This document shows positions 31,718 to 41,218 of a stretch of 64,000 nt of DNA, piece by piece (the stretch's first letter is position 1; every line of letters starts with the position of its first letter). This DNA comes from an uncultured Campylobacterales bacterium (GTDB taxonomy: Bacteria > Campylobacterota > Campylobacteria > Campylobacterales > Arcobacteraceae): contig CALKDR010000044.1 in NCBI GenBank assembly GCA_938084175.1, forward strand, positions 1 through 64,000, read 5' to 3'. Made by a program: the position numbers and the translations under genes. Under the pieces are notes generated by a model. That model was not told where the DNA came from, ran no database searches, and was given only the letters and a program-made list of their open reading frames with translations.

Positions 31718-31950
31718 TATTCTTCACCTAAATAGTTTTCATCAACTTCTTGAATAATACCACTTTCAAAAAGTATGTCTTCAATTAGTTTATTTTTTGA
31801 TATATTTAATGACTTGCTTAATGTTAAAAGTGCAATATCAAGCTTTTTATCAATCTTAATAGTAAGTTGAGAAATTTCTTTCTTATTACCTTTTTTATGA
31901 TTGTTTATTACTTTTTGAATTACAGTTCTTTTGTTTTTTTGCTTTGCCAT
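31717..31950 (-). CDS. Small ribbon-helix-helix-like DNA-binding protein
   Basis: Basic N-terminus then ISQLTIKIDKKLDIALLTLSKSLNISKNKLIEDILFESG, an RHH-type strand-helix-helix pattern. Confidence 0.65.
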   Translation of the reverse strand: MAKQKNKRTVIQKVINNHKKGNKKEISQLTIKIDKKLDIALLTLSKSLNISKNKLIEDILFESGIIQEVDENYLGEE

Positions 31951-31975
31951 TTTCTATATCTTTTATACAAATATT

Positions 31976-32000
31976 TTAGTAGTACAAAAAGTACTACTAA
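31976..32000. promoter_or_regulatory. Perfect inverted repeat TTAGTAGTAC-AAAAA-GTACTACTAA, candidate operator
   Basis: 10-bp arms, 5-nt spacer, about 26 nt upstream of the RHH-like start codon. Confidence 0.6.
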
Positions 32001-32144
32001 TTTTTATATAGTCATTATTTCGAATGTAAACTTATATCAGACTTAAAAAATGTAGCTTATTTGTATAGAAAGTGATGAATTTGAACTAATATCTTAAAAA
32101 GCTACTTTAATGCTATTTTGATGAGACTTTTAAGTAATTTAGCT

Positions 32145-33020
32145 TTATTTTGAAGTTTTTAATTGTTGTATTATAAGACCTAAAATAATAGTAGTTAATC
32201 CAATAACAGTAGATACTAAGATTTTTTCACCAACTAAGAAGTAAATAAAAATTAAAGATATAAAAGGTGATATAAAAATCAAGTTTGCAATTTTTGAAGT
32301 TGATGTTGCTATTTGCATAGCTTTTAACCAAAAAAGAAATGTTATTCCCATTTCAAAAAAACCTACATATGAAGCTGCTAATAAGCCTTTAATATCAGGA
32401 ATAACTAAAGGTTGCGTTAAAAAGAAATAAACTACAACAATAGGTAAGGCTATTACAAAGTTTGAAGATAAGCCAACAATTGGGTCAACTTTTATTTTTG
32501 TATTTATAATCCAGTAACTTGCCCAAATAATTGTTGATAAAAGAGCAAAAAACACACCATCTAAATTTGAAAAAGATAATGAAAAAGGCTCACCTTTAGT
32601 AGCAATTATCAAAACACCAAAATAACAAATTATTCCAGCTAATATGTCATTAATAGTGAGTTTTTGTTTTAAAAATATTACAGATAAAAAAGCTAGCATA
32701 AGTGCCCAAGTATAATTAATAGACTGTGCTTCTTGAGCTGGAAGTAGGTCATATGCTTTAAATAGTATAAGATAGTATAAAAAAGGATTTATACATCCTA
32801 AAATAAATACTAATTTAAAATTTGATTTTATATGTATTTTAACTTCAGATATTTTTTTTTGATAGATAACTATTGAAAAAAGAATTAGTGTAGACATTAT
32901 TGATGCATATAAAACTAATTCACTTGGACTTAAATAGTTTAAAGCAATTTTAAAAGCAGTAGCAACAGTAGACCAACAAAATACTGCAATTAGTGCATAT
33001 TTATAAGCTTGGGCTTGCAC
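32145..33020 (-). CDS. EamA/DMT family transporter
   Basis: 291 aa, about 10 hydrophobic segments, two repeats with EamA-type pattern. Confidence 0.87.
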   Translation of the reverse strand: MQAQAYKYALIAVFCWSTVATAFKIALNYLSPSELVLYASIMSTLILFSIVIYQKKISEVKIHIKSNFKLVFILGCINPFLYYLILFKAYDLLPAQEAQSINYTWALMLAFLSVIFLKQKLTINDILAGIICYFGVLIIATKGEPFSLSFSNLDGVFFALLSTIIWASYWIINTKIKVDPIVGLSSNFVIALPIVVVYFFLTQPLVIPDIKGLLAASYVGFFEMGITFLFWLKAMQIATSTSKIANLIFISPFISLIFIYFLVGEKILVSTVIGLTTIILGLIIQQLKTSK

Positions 33021-33626
33021 TTATGCTTCTTTTGTTTTCTTAATCTTTTTATAATACCAAAACCCAAGAATTACTAAACTAATTAAAATAAAAGCAATTA
33101 TATATCTTAAGTACTCTTTTATAAGCGCTTCATTATCTCCTAGATAATATCCAAGAAGTGTAAGGATAACAACCCAAATAGCAGCACCTAAACTTGTGTA
33201 TAAAGAAAAAGTAAATAAATTCATTCTAGCAAGTCCCGCTGGAAATGAAATATATTGTCGTACAGCTGGAATTAAACGTCCTGAAAAAGTTGAAATATGA
33301 CCATGAGATTTGAAGAACTCTTCCATTTTAGAAATTGTTTCTTCTTTAATAAAGAAATATTTTCCATACTTAACTAAGAATTTTCTTCCAAATTTTACTG
33401 CTAAAAAATAGTTAAATAAAGCACCAGAAAGTGAACCAGCAACTCCACATAATATTGCCATATATATATTCATTTCACCTTTATAAGCTAGGTATCCAGC
33501 AGGAACCATAACAACTTCAGAAGGGAAAGGAAAAAATGAGCTTTCTAGAAACATCATAATAAAAATACCTATATAGCCAAAACTACCAACTGTATCAACT
33601 ACAAAATTTACCATATCATGAAGCAT
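33021..33626 (-). CDS. DedA family membrane protein
   Basis: [22 protein letters not shown] and [21 protein letters not shown] motifs. Confidence 0.92.
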   Translation of the reverse strand: MLHDMVNFVVDTVGSFGYIGIFIMMFLESSFFPFPSEVVMVPAGYLAYKGEMNIYMAILCGVAGSLSGALFNYFLAVKFGRKFLVKYGKYFFIKEETISKMEEFFKSHGHISTFSGRLIPAVRQYISFPAGLARMNLFTFSLYTSLGAAIWVVILTLLGYYLGDNEALIKEYLRYIIAFILISLVILGFWYYKKIKKTKEA

Positions 33627-33636
33627 ACGATTGCCT

Positions 33637-34158
33637 TTATTTTATTAAGTTTTTCCATTTTAAAATAGAGTTATTTATTAGTTCAAAAATCTTTTTATCA
33701 CTTGCTTGGGTTTCATCAAAATAATCTGATACAATTTTTAATATATAAAAGTCTTTGATATTTTCTTTACAAGTTTCTTTGAAAAATTCTGCTTGTTTGT
33801 CTACAAGTAGTGTTTCTAAATCTTTATCACTTTCTAAAGGTTTTTCAACAGTTGTAACATTAGCAAAATTAAGTCCATTAATAAATCGATTGGTACAAAA
33901 AAGTGTTCCTAATGCAATTGATCCATCACTACAAGAAGCGATACTTAAATCAAAAGCTTTAGAAATTTGATAGTTTTTAAAAATATAATTTAGGGATTCT
34001 AATATTTTTTCTTTACTTATACCAGAAACGATAAGTATCAAATCATCATTAGAATAAATTGTATTTTCTAGTGGATTAGTCAATTTTTCTAAATTAAAAA
34101 AATCAACTATAGGCTGTGCTTCTATAAAAGAAGTAGTGTGAATTAATATTTTTGACAT
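33637..34158 (-). CDS. Nucleoside-phosphorylase-like hypothetical protein
   Basis: [50 protein letters not shown] loosely matches the PNP/futalosine hydrolase fold. Confidence 0.5.
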   Translation of the reverse strand: MSKILIHTTSFIEAQPIVDFFNLEKLTNPLENTIYSNDDLILIVSGISKEKILESLNYIFKNYQISKAFDLSIASCSDGSIALGTLFCTNRFINGLNFANVTTVEKPLESDKDLETLLVDKQAEFFKETCKENIKDFYILKIVSDYFDETQASDKKIFELINNSILKWKNLIK

Positions 34159-34194
34159 ATTAATTAACTATAGAGCCTAAGCTCTAAAGTTTTA

Positions 34195-34551
34195 CTATCT
34201 TTTTAATTCTTTAATTCTTGCAGCTTTTCCTCTTAATCCTCTTAGGTAATGTAACTTAGCTCTTCTTACTCTACCTCTTCTTAGTACTTCAAAAGATTTA
34301 ATTGAATCTGAGTATAATGGGAAAATTCTTTCAACACCAACAGAGTTAGCTCCGATTTTTCTTACGTTAAATGTTGCAGAAACACCTTCACCGTGTCTAG
34401 CAATTACGATACCTTCGTAAGTCTGAACTCTCTTTTTTTCACCCTCTTTAATTTCAATACCAAGTCTTACAGTATCTCCTGCTCTAAATTGAGGGATCTC
34501 TTTTGACTCTGTTTGTGCAGTTTCGAAACTAGCGATATATCTGTTTTTCAT
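34195..34551 (-). CDS. rplS: 50S ribosomal protein L19
   Basis: [45 protein letters not shown]. Confidence 0.97.
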   Translation of the reverse strand: MKNRYIASFETAQTESKEIPQFRAGDTVRLGIEIKEGEKKRVQTYEGIVIARHGEGVSATFNVRKIGANSVGVERIFPLYSDSIKSFEVLRRGRVRRAKLHYLRGLRGKAARIKELKR

Positions 34552-35225
34552 TGTTTTTCCTTATTAGGTCTATAGTATTTTGTCTTACAAATTGACATCT
34601 GGTTTTTTAAGTCGGAAATTTTACTATGATTTCCCTTTAAGAATTCTTTAACCACACTTAAATTTTGGAAAATTTCAGGTTTAGCGAAAGATGGAGCTTC
34701 CAAAAGTTGATTTTCATAACTCTCAACGTCTAAGGATTGGGCATTCCCAAGTACTCCTTCAACATTTCGAGAAATTGCATCACTCATTGTTAAAGATGGT
34801 AATTCTCCACCTGTTAATACAAATTCTCCGACAGAAAATACTTCATTTGCGTATTTTTCTATCACTCTTTCATCAATTCCTTCATATCTACCACTTACAA
34901 AAACAATATTTTTTTTACTACTTAAACGCTTTGCATCATTTTGTTTAAATGCTTTTGCAGCAGCAAGTGGAAAAATAATATAAGCATCTTCGTTTTCTTG
35001 TTTTATTTTATCTAAGCAATCAAATAAAGGCTGGCAAGTCATAAGCATTCCTGCTCCTCCACCTACCATTTGTTTATCAACTTTTAAATGCTTGTTACTT
35101 GTAAAGTCTCTTGGATTATAAAACTCATAAGATATAAAGTTTGAATCAACTGCCCTTTTCAAAATAGAGTCTTGAAAATATGGTTCAATTAAATTTGGGA
35201 AAAGTGTTACAAATGTAAATTTCAA
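34548..35225 (-). CDS. trmD: tRNA (guanine-N1)-methyltransferase
   Basis: [48 protein letters not shown]. Confidence 0.96.
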   Translation of the reverse strand: MKFTFVTLFPNLIEPYFQDSILKRAVDSNFISYEFYNPRDFTSNKHLKVDKQMVGGGAGMLMTCQPLFDCLDKIKQENEDAYIIFPLAAAKAFKQNDAKRLSSKKNIVFVSGRYEGIDERVIEKYANEVFSVGEFVLTGGELPSLTMSDAISRNVEGVLGNAQSLDVESYENQLLEAPSFAKPEIFQNLSVVKEFLKGNHSKISDLKNQMSICKTKYYRPNKEKQ

Positions 35226-35429
35226 AGTAATACGTACCTTTTTATTAGAATAATACCATATTTATTTTTATTTGTAATTAAGAATTATTCATTTGCACTT
35301 CGCAATAAATTTTATTTAAGGTTATTTGCTAAAAAACACTTAAGTAATAAAATATTAATCTCAAATGAAAATTATGAAGATGAAGACGCATCACATGATA
35401 TTGCCTTTAATCTAATTTCAGTTCTTGTA

Positions 35430-35632
35430 GTAAATAAAAAAATCTTATCTAAAGGTATGCTAACTGGTCCTGTTACTATATTGAATTGGTCATTTGTAAG
35501 AGATGATATAAAAGATTATGAAAATGGACTGTTGATAATTGTGGCTTAAAAACTAGAAAGTGGCCAGAAGTAAAACAGAGTTTAGAGAATATGGTAAAAG
35601 CTGTAAACATTGTTAAAAAAAGAAATTATTAG
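35430..35632 (+). pseudogene. metE: Remnant of cobalamin-independent methionine synthase gene (metE) with internal deletion
   Basis: KGMLTGPVTILNWSFVRDDI followed within about 50 nt, in another frame, by NCGLKTRKWPEVKQSLENMVKAVNIVKK*, the MetE C-terminal segment. Confidence 0.85.
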
Positions 35633-35648
35633 GGCTTTTGGCTCTAAT

Positions 35649-35692
35649 AAAAATATGTTTTATCATAATTAATTATGATGAAACATATTTTT
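35649..35692. repeat. 44-bp near-perfect palindrome (22-bp arms, one mismatch), likely terminator or regulatory site
   Basis: AAAAATATGTTTTATCATAATT / AATTATGATGAAACATATTTTT. Confidence 0.75.
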
Positions 35693-35716
35693 AGATAACA
35701 TCAATAAATAATAAAA

Positions 35717-36937
35717 ATGAGAAAAGAAAAAATGATTACATTAAATGATATAAAAGAAGCAAAAAAAAGATTAGCAAGTACTGTTTTAAATACACCATTA
35801 GTTAAAGCTCCAATTTTAAGTAATGATTTAAAAGCGCAAATATATTTAAAAGAAGATAATTTACAACTAACAGGTAGTTTTAAAATTAGAGGTGCTTTTA
35901 ATAAATTAGCAACTATGGATGATAAGGTAAGAAAAAATGGTGTGGTAGCTGCAAGTGCAGGAAACCATGCTCAAGGTTTGGCTTATGCTGCCAAACATTT
36001 TGATTGTGAAGCAACTATTTTTATGCCAGAATCAACTCCTCTTACAAAAATTTCGGGTGTTAAATCATATGGTGCAAATGTAGTTTTAATAGGTGAAAAC
36101 TTTGATGAAGCATATGCTAAAGCTACTGAATTCGCAAAAGAAAATAAAAAAGAATTTGTTCATCCTTTTGCTGACGATGCAGTAATTGCAGGACAAGGTA
36201 CAATTGCCTTAGAAATTTTAGAGAAAATTGAAGATATGGAACATATTATTGTTCCAATTGGAGGTGGTGGTTTAATTTCAGGAATTGCAATTGCAGCAAA
36301 AGAAATAAACCCTAATATTAAAATTACAGGTGTAGTTGCAAGTGGTGCTAGAGGAATGAAAGAATCATTTGAATCTAGAATGCCAATTGATTCCGTATCT
36401 GTAAAAACAATAGCTGACGGAATTGCTGTAAGAGATGTGACACCAAAACTTCTTGATATTATTTTAGAACATGTTGATCAAATAGTTGAAGTAAGTGATA
36501 ATGAAATTGCTAATGCAATTTTATTTTTATTAGAAAAACATAAACTTGTAGTTGAAGGAGCGGGAGCTGTTGCAACTGCTGCTATTATGCATAAAAAAGT
36601 AGACATTGAAAATGAAAAAGTTTGTTCAATAGTTTGTGGTGGTAATATTGATGTAACTATGCTTTCTTTAATTATTGATAAAGGTTTAGTAAAATCATAT
36701 AGAAAAATGAATCTAATCGTAACACTTATGGATAAAACAGGAGCACTTATGAAATTAACCGATGTTCTTAGACAAAGTGATGCAAATATTGTTCAAATTG
36801 ATTATGATAGAAACTCTGTGAAGCTTGAATTTGGCGAGGCTCATGTAACAATTGCAGTTGAAACAAAAGGTGAAGAGCATCAAAAATTAATTAGGGAAAA
36901 TTTGAAACAAAATGCATATAGATTTAAACAAATTTAA
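35717..36937 (+). CDS. ilvA: Threonine ammonia-lyase (start may be ATG 35732)
   Basis: PLP motif LTGSFKIRGAFNKL; SAGNHAQGLAYAAKHF; C-terminal ACT-like domain. Confidence 0.92.
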   Translation: MRKEKMITLNDIKEAKKRLASTVLNTPLVKAPILSNDLKAQIYLKEDNLQLTGSFKIRGAFNKLATMDDKVRKNGVVAASAGNHAQGLAYAAKHFDCEATIFMPESTPLTKISGVKSYGANVVLIGENFDEAYAKATEFAKENKKEFVHPFADDAVIAGQGTIALEILEKIEDMEHIIVPIGGGGLISGIAIAAKEINPNIKITGVVASGARGMKESFESRMPIDSVSVKTIADGIAVRDVTPKLLDIILEHVDQIVEVSDNEIANAILFLLEKHKLVVEGAGAVATAAIMHKKVDIENEKVCSIVCGGNIDVTMLSLIIDKGLVKSYRKMNLIVTLMDKTGALMKLTDVLRQSDANIVQIDYDRNSVKLEFGEAHVTIAVETKGEEHQKLIRENLKQNAYRFKQI

Positions 36938-37025
36938 ATTAATTTATAATCTTTAGATACTTTTTAGAAAACAAATCATATAATGTCTAAATAATTTAGT
37001 ATTGAGAAATAAAAAAAGGAAGAAA

Positions 37026-37712
37026 ATGGAAGGTAGACTATTTACATTCTTGGGATCAATTGGTGGTCACGGCCAAGAATGGATTATCTTATCACACTTT
37101 GTCCTAGTGGTAGGAATAATATTTTTAATAGCACGATCAGCTACAAAAAGATTACAGTTAGTTCCAACTGGTGCACAAAATGTTATGGAAACATTTATTG
37201 GTGGAATTATTTCAGTAGGTGCTGATACAATGGGTGAAAAAAACGCTAGAACTTATATGCCATTAATCGCATCTTTAGCTTTAGTAATTGTTTGTGCAAA
37301 CTTAATAGGTGTTGTTCCAGGTTTTGAATCACCAACAGCAAATATTAACTTTACTCTGTCTTTAGCACTTATTGTATTTGTATATTACAACTACTTAGGT
37401 ATTAAGAAAAATGGTTTTTTCAATTACTTTAAACATTTTATGGGTCCAATGCCAATATTAGCTCCATTAATGTTCCCAATTGAAATCGTTTCTCATATAT
37501 CAAGAATCGTTTCATTATCGTTCAGACTTTTTGGTGCAATTAGAGGTGATGATATGTTCTTAATGGTATTATTAATGTTAACACCTTGGCTTGTTCCTTT
37601 ATCTGGATTCTTTATGTTAACTGCGTTTGGTGTTTTACAAGCGTTTGTTTTTGCAATATTAACTTATGTTTATATTGCTGGATCAATTATGATGCATGAA
37701 GAAGATCACTAG
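37026..37712 (+). CDS. atpB: F0F1 ATP synthase subunit a (start moved to ATG 37026)
   Basis: SLSFRLFGAIRGDDMFLMVLLML and ILTYVYIAGSI motifs. Confidence 0.95.
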   Translation: MEGRLFTFLGSIGGHGQEWIILSHFVLVVGIIFLIARSATKRLQLVPTGAQNVMETFIGGIISVGADTMGEKNARTYMPLIASLALVIVCANLIGVVPGFESPTANINFTLSLALIVFVYYNYLGIKKNGFFNYFKHFMGPMPILAPLMFPIEIVSHISRIVSLSFRLFGAIRGDDMFLMVLLMLTPWLVPLSGFFMLTAFGVLQAFVFAILTYVYIAGSIMMHEEDH

Positions 37713-37735
37713 AACTTTTAGTTTTCTTAATATTT

Positions 37736-37767
37736 AAAAGGGATGAGTTCGCTCATCCCTTTTTTTA
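37736..37767 (+). terminator. Intrinsic terminator after atpB
   Basis: AAAAGGGATGAG-ttcg-CTCATCCCTTTTTTT. Confidence 0.9.
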
Positions 37768-37809
37768 TGTCTAAAATCTTATTCTATATAAAAGAAAGGA
37801 ATTATTTAA

Positions 37810-38376
37810 ATGAATAAAAAATTGAAATCATATTTAATAAGTGATCCTACTTATTATACAAATAATCCAGAACAATTTGAAAAATACCTAATAAATGTAT
37901 TAGAAAAAAAATCAATTGATATTGCCTGTTTTAGAGATAAGCAATCAGAAAACTTTGAACAATTAGCTAGTATATTTGTAAAAGTTTGTAAAGATTTTAA
38001 TATAGAAAAAATTTTAATAAATACAGATTTAAAACTTGCAGAAAAACTTGGAGCAAATGGTGTTCATCTAAATTCTAAACAATTTAAAAAAATCAAAGAA
38101 GCAAAAGATTTAGGTTTATATGTGATTATATCTTGTCACAATTTACAAGATATAAAAAAAGCTCAAGAATTACAGGTAAATGCAATTACTTATTCACCTA
38201 TATTTAAAACACCAAATAAAGGTGAAGCAAAAGGAATACAAAAATTTGAGGAAGTGCTAAACTTGTTTAAAAATATGAATATAATAGCACTTGGTGGAAT
38301 TATAAATGATAAACAAATAGAACAAATAGCAAAAACAAAAGCTTATGCTTTTGCTTCGATTAGGTATTTTGTTTAA
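37810..38376 (+). CDS. ThiE/TenI-like thiamine phosphate synthase family protein
   Basis: GANGVHLNSKQF; ITYSPIFKTPNKGEAKGIQKFEEV; NIIALGGI. Confidence 0.8.
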   Translation: MNKKLKSYLISDPTYYTNNPEQFEKYLINVLEKKSIDIACFRDKQSENFEQLASIFVKVCKDFNIEKILINTDLKLAEKLGANGVHLNSKQFKKIKEAKDLGLYVIISCHNLQDIKKAQELQVNAITYSPIFKTPNKGEAKGIQKFEEVLNLFKNMNIIALGGIINDKQIEQIAKTKAYAFASIRYFV

Positions 38377-41120
38377 ACCTCATCTATTAAAACTTCGTTT
38401 TCTTTTAAATAAACTAAATAAGAGAAAACATCTTTACTTTTAAATATTTCAGCTATAGCCTTTTTATAATAAGAAACTTGAGAAATATGTTCATCTGATT
38501 TTTCTTTTGTAGTTTTATAATCAAAAATATAATACTTATCATCTTTAAATAAAAGTAAATCAATAATCTTAATTTCTCCATTATAAACTAAAGCCTGTTC
38601 ACTTATGAACTTAGAATCACTTATCAAATTTTTAAAGAATTCATTTTCTAATAAGTTTGATATTCTATTTTTAATATTAATAAAATCAATTTCATCTAGA
38701 TAATTTGAATACCTTGTTCTTACTAAATTTAAGCAATATTCTAAATCTGAAGAGTTAAAACTATTCATCATTTCTAAGCAGAAATGAGTAGCAATACCAA
38801 AATACTTTGAATGTAATCTATTATCATCTAAATCTTTTTCTTTTGATATTTGCTTTTCTTGTTGTCCTAAATCCATTGGCGTATAAATGATTTTTTCACT
38901 CTTTTCATAATTTTTTGATACATTCGTACTTTCAATTATTTGACCACTTTGTAAAGCTTTCATAGATAAGATATCAAATACTGAAGATTTTTCTTTTTTA
39001 AAAATAATCATATTGTTTTTTGCTCTTGTAAGTGCTACATATAAAATATTTATTTCATCTTCCATACTTAAAGCTTTTTCTTTAGCAATTGCTTTGGAGT
39101 ATTGTTCGTTATAATTTTCATAACCTTTTATCTTATAGAATATATTTTTTAATTCAACACTATCATATTCAAAAAGTAGTGAAGATTTATCAGAATTTTT
39201 TCTTTTTATTCTATCAAGTAAAATAACAGTGTTAAACTCCAAACCCTTTGATTTAAAAATTGTAAGTATTTGTAATCCTGATGCTTCACTATTTTCCATT
39301 ACAGCATCTAATTTATCTATTTCATACACAAAATCAACAATATTATTGTAAATAGTACTGCATTCAATAAATTTAACAACATTTTCATCAATAATTTTTA
39401 AAGATGTTGCAATCTCTTTTATAATTTCTTGAATAGACTTTTTATCAACATCAAAATTTATATCTAATTTACTTAAAACTTTTTTTCCAATTAATGCATT
39501 TAAATTCTCTTTGTATATCTCTTTTTTAAAATAAATATATTTAATTGCATTTATTACAGCTTTTACATTTTCTTGATTGATTAATTTTGATGTCATTTCT
39601 GTTGATATTTTTAAAGAAGGGAATTTCTCTTTTAAATAGTTATACATATCTAATACATCAGAATTAGTGTATGTAAGAATTGCAATATCATTTGAATTAA
39701 CACCTTGCTTTATTAAAGATGCAATTTTTGAAGCAACACTTAAAAATTTTTCATCTTCGACTAGCTGTTTATCAACAAGAACTTCAACAAAGCCACCTTT
39801 TCTTATTGATAACTGGTCGTAATATTCATAAGAAGGTAGATTTACAAATAATGAATTTACAAAATTAATTACATTTTCACAAGACCTATAATTTGTATTT
39901 AAAACTTCAACTTCAAGTGATTTATTTGTGTTAGCAACATAATCAAATAACTCTCTTTTACCACCTCTGAATCTATAAATAGACTGTTTAGTGTCACCTA
40001 CATAGAAAAATGTTTTAAACTTAGTTTCATCACCTGATAAGGCTTCTTTTATTAGTGGTTCTAAAATTCTATATTGTAATAATGATGTATCTTGAAACTC
40101 ATCCATTAAAATGTGTGAAAATTGTGAGTCAAGTCTAAAGTATAAAAATTCTTTGTCAATTTTTGAACTTAATAATTCATATACTAAATTTGAAATGTCA
40201 TTAAATTCCAAGTAGTTTTTATTTTTGTTAAATATTAATTTAAAATTTTTAAACATTAAATATAATTCAAAGAGTTTGCTAAGACTATAACCTGCTCTAA
40301 GTTTATAATATAGTCCTATTTCTTCTTTAACACTTAGGAAAAAACTTTCTAAAGTTTCATTTGTGCATTTTTTAAAATATGAATAATCACTTAAGGTCTC
40401 TTTTCCTAACCATGTTTTTGTAAACAAGCCATCAAAGTTTTCAAAATCTACAGCTTTTTTAGCAGAATTACTTGCTATTTCACAATTTAAAATAGCTTCT
40501 TTAATTTTATAAGCACTTAATAGTACTTGTTCTTTTTGAATATTAATTAGTTTTGCATCAATATCTACAATATCTATATTTTCATTTTTTTCTAGTAAGT
40601 TTTTGAATAAGTCAAATATAGAATTAAACTTCTTTTTCTCATATATAGAGAAGTCAATCAATGAGTCAAACTGTTTTGAATCAAGTGATTGTAAAAACTT
40701 CATAGATAAAGATTCAATATCATCTTCTTTAATCTCAAAATCATCAGATATTCCAATATATCCACAAAATTCTCTCAGAATATTATTTATAAACTTATCA
40801 ATAGTAAATATACTCAAGTTTGCATTAGTAAAAGACTTTACTAAAAAATTCTTCTTTCCTAGAATTTCTTGTTTAGAAAGTAATGACTCATTAATAATCG
40901 CATTTAAATATGCTTCATCATCACCTAGGGTTAATAATGTATTATAAATTCTTTCACTCATTTCGTTTGCAGCTTTATTTGTAAAAGTAAGAGTAAGTAT
41001 TTCATTAGGTTTTGCACCTAATAATAAAAGCGTAATATACCTAACGGTAAGTGCGAATGTTTTGCCAGAACCAGCGCTGGCTTTTAGTGCTAAAAATTTT
41101 TTCATAAAAGAATAATACAA
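38373..41120 (-). CDS. UvrD/RecB-like helicase-nuclease (AddA/RecB family)
   Basis: Walker A LKASAGSGKTFALTVRYI; MDEFQDTSLLQYRIL; VGDTKQSIYRFRGG; NILYVALTRAKNNMIIF; C-terminal PD-(D/E)XK-like EIKIIDLLLFKDDKYYIFDYKT. Confidence 0.9.
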   Translation of the reverse strand: MYYSFMKKFLALKASAGSGKTFALTVRYITLLLLGAKPNEILTLTFTNKAANEMSERIYNTLLTLGDDEAYLNAIINESLLSKQEILGKKNFLVKSFTNANLSIFTIDKFINNILREFCGYIGISDDFEIKEDDIESLSMKFLQSLDSKQFDSLIDFSIYEKKKFNSIFDLFKNLLEKNENIDIVDIDAKLINIQKEQVLLSAYKIKEAILNCEIASNSAKKAVDFENFDGLFTKTWLGKETLSDYSYFKKCTNETLESFFLSVKEEIGLYYKLRAGYSLSKLFELYLMFKNFKLIFNKNKNYLEFNDISNLVYELLSSKIDKEFLYFRLDSQFSHILMDEFQDTSLLQYRILEPLIKEALSGDETKFKTFFYVGDTKQSIYRFRGGKRELFDYVANTNKSLEVEVLNTNYRSCENVINFVNSLFVNLPSYEYYDQLSIRKGGFVEVLVDKQLVEDEKFLSVASKIASLIKQGVNSNDIAILTYTNSDVLDMYNYLKEKFPSLKISTEMTSKLINQENVKAVINAIKYIYFKKEIYKENLNALIGKKVLSKLDINFDVDKKSIQEIIKEIATSLKIIDENVVKFIECSTIYNNIVDFVYEIDKLDAVMENSEASGLQILTIFKSKGLEFNTVILLDRIKRKNSDKSSLLFEYDSVELKNIFYKIKGYENYNEQYSKAIAKEKALSMEDEINILYVALTRAKNNMIIFKKEKSSVFDILSMKALQSGQIIESTNVSKNYEKSEKIIYTPMDLGQQEKQISKEKDLDDNRLHSKYFGIATHFCLEMMNSFNSSDLEYCLNLVRTRYSNYLDEIDFINIKNRISNLLENEFFKNLISDSKFISEQALVYNGEIKIIDLLLFKDDKYYIFDYKTTKEKSDEHISQVSYYKKAIAEIFKSKDVFSYLVYLKENEVLIDEV

Positions 41121-41218
41121 CAGTAAAAATTATAATCATATTATTAAAACAAGACTTTTTCTCATTAAGATACATTTAGATATAATCACTATCTTTAAAA
41201 ACATTTACAGGAAATATT

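Noticed and set aside
40603-40947. Plus-strand ORF of 114 aa
   Set aside because: Antisense to the RecB-like gene.
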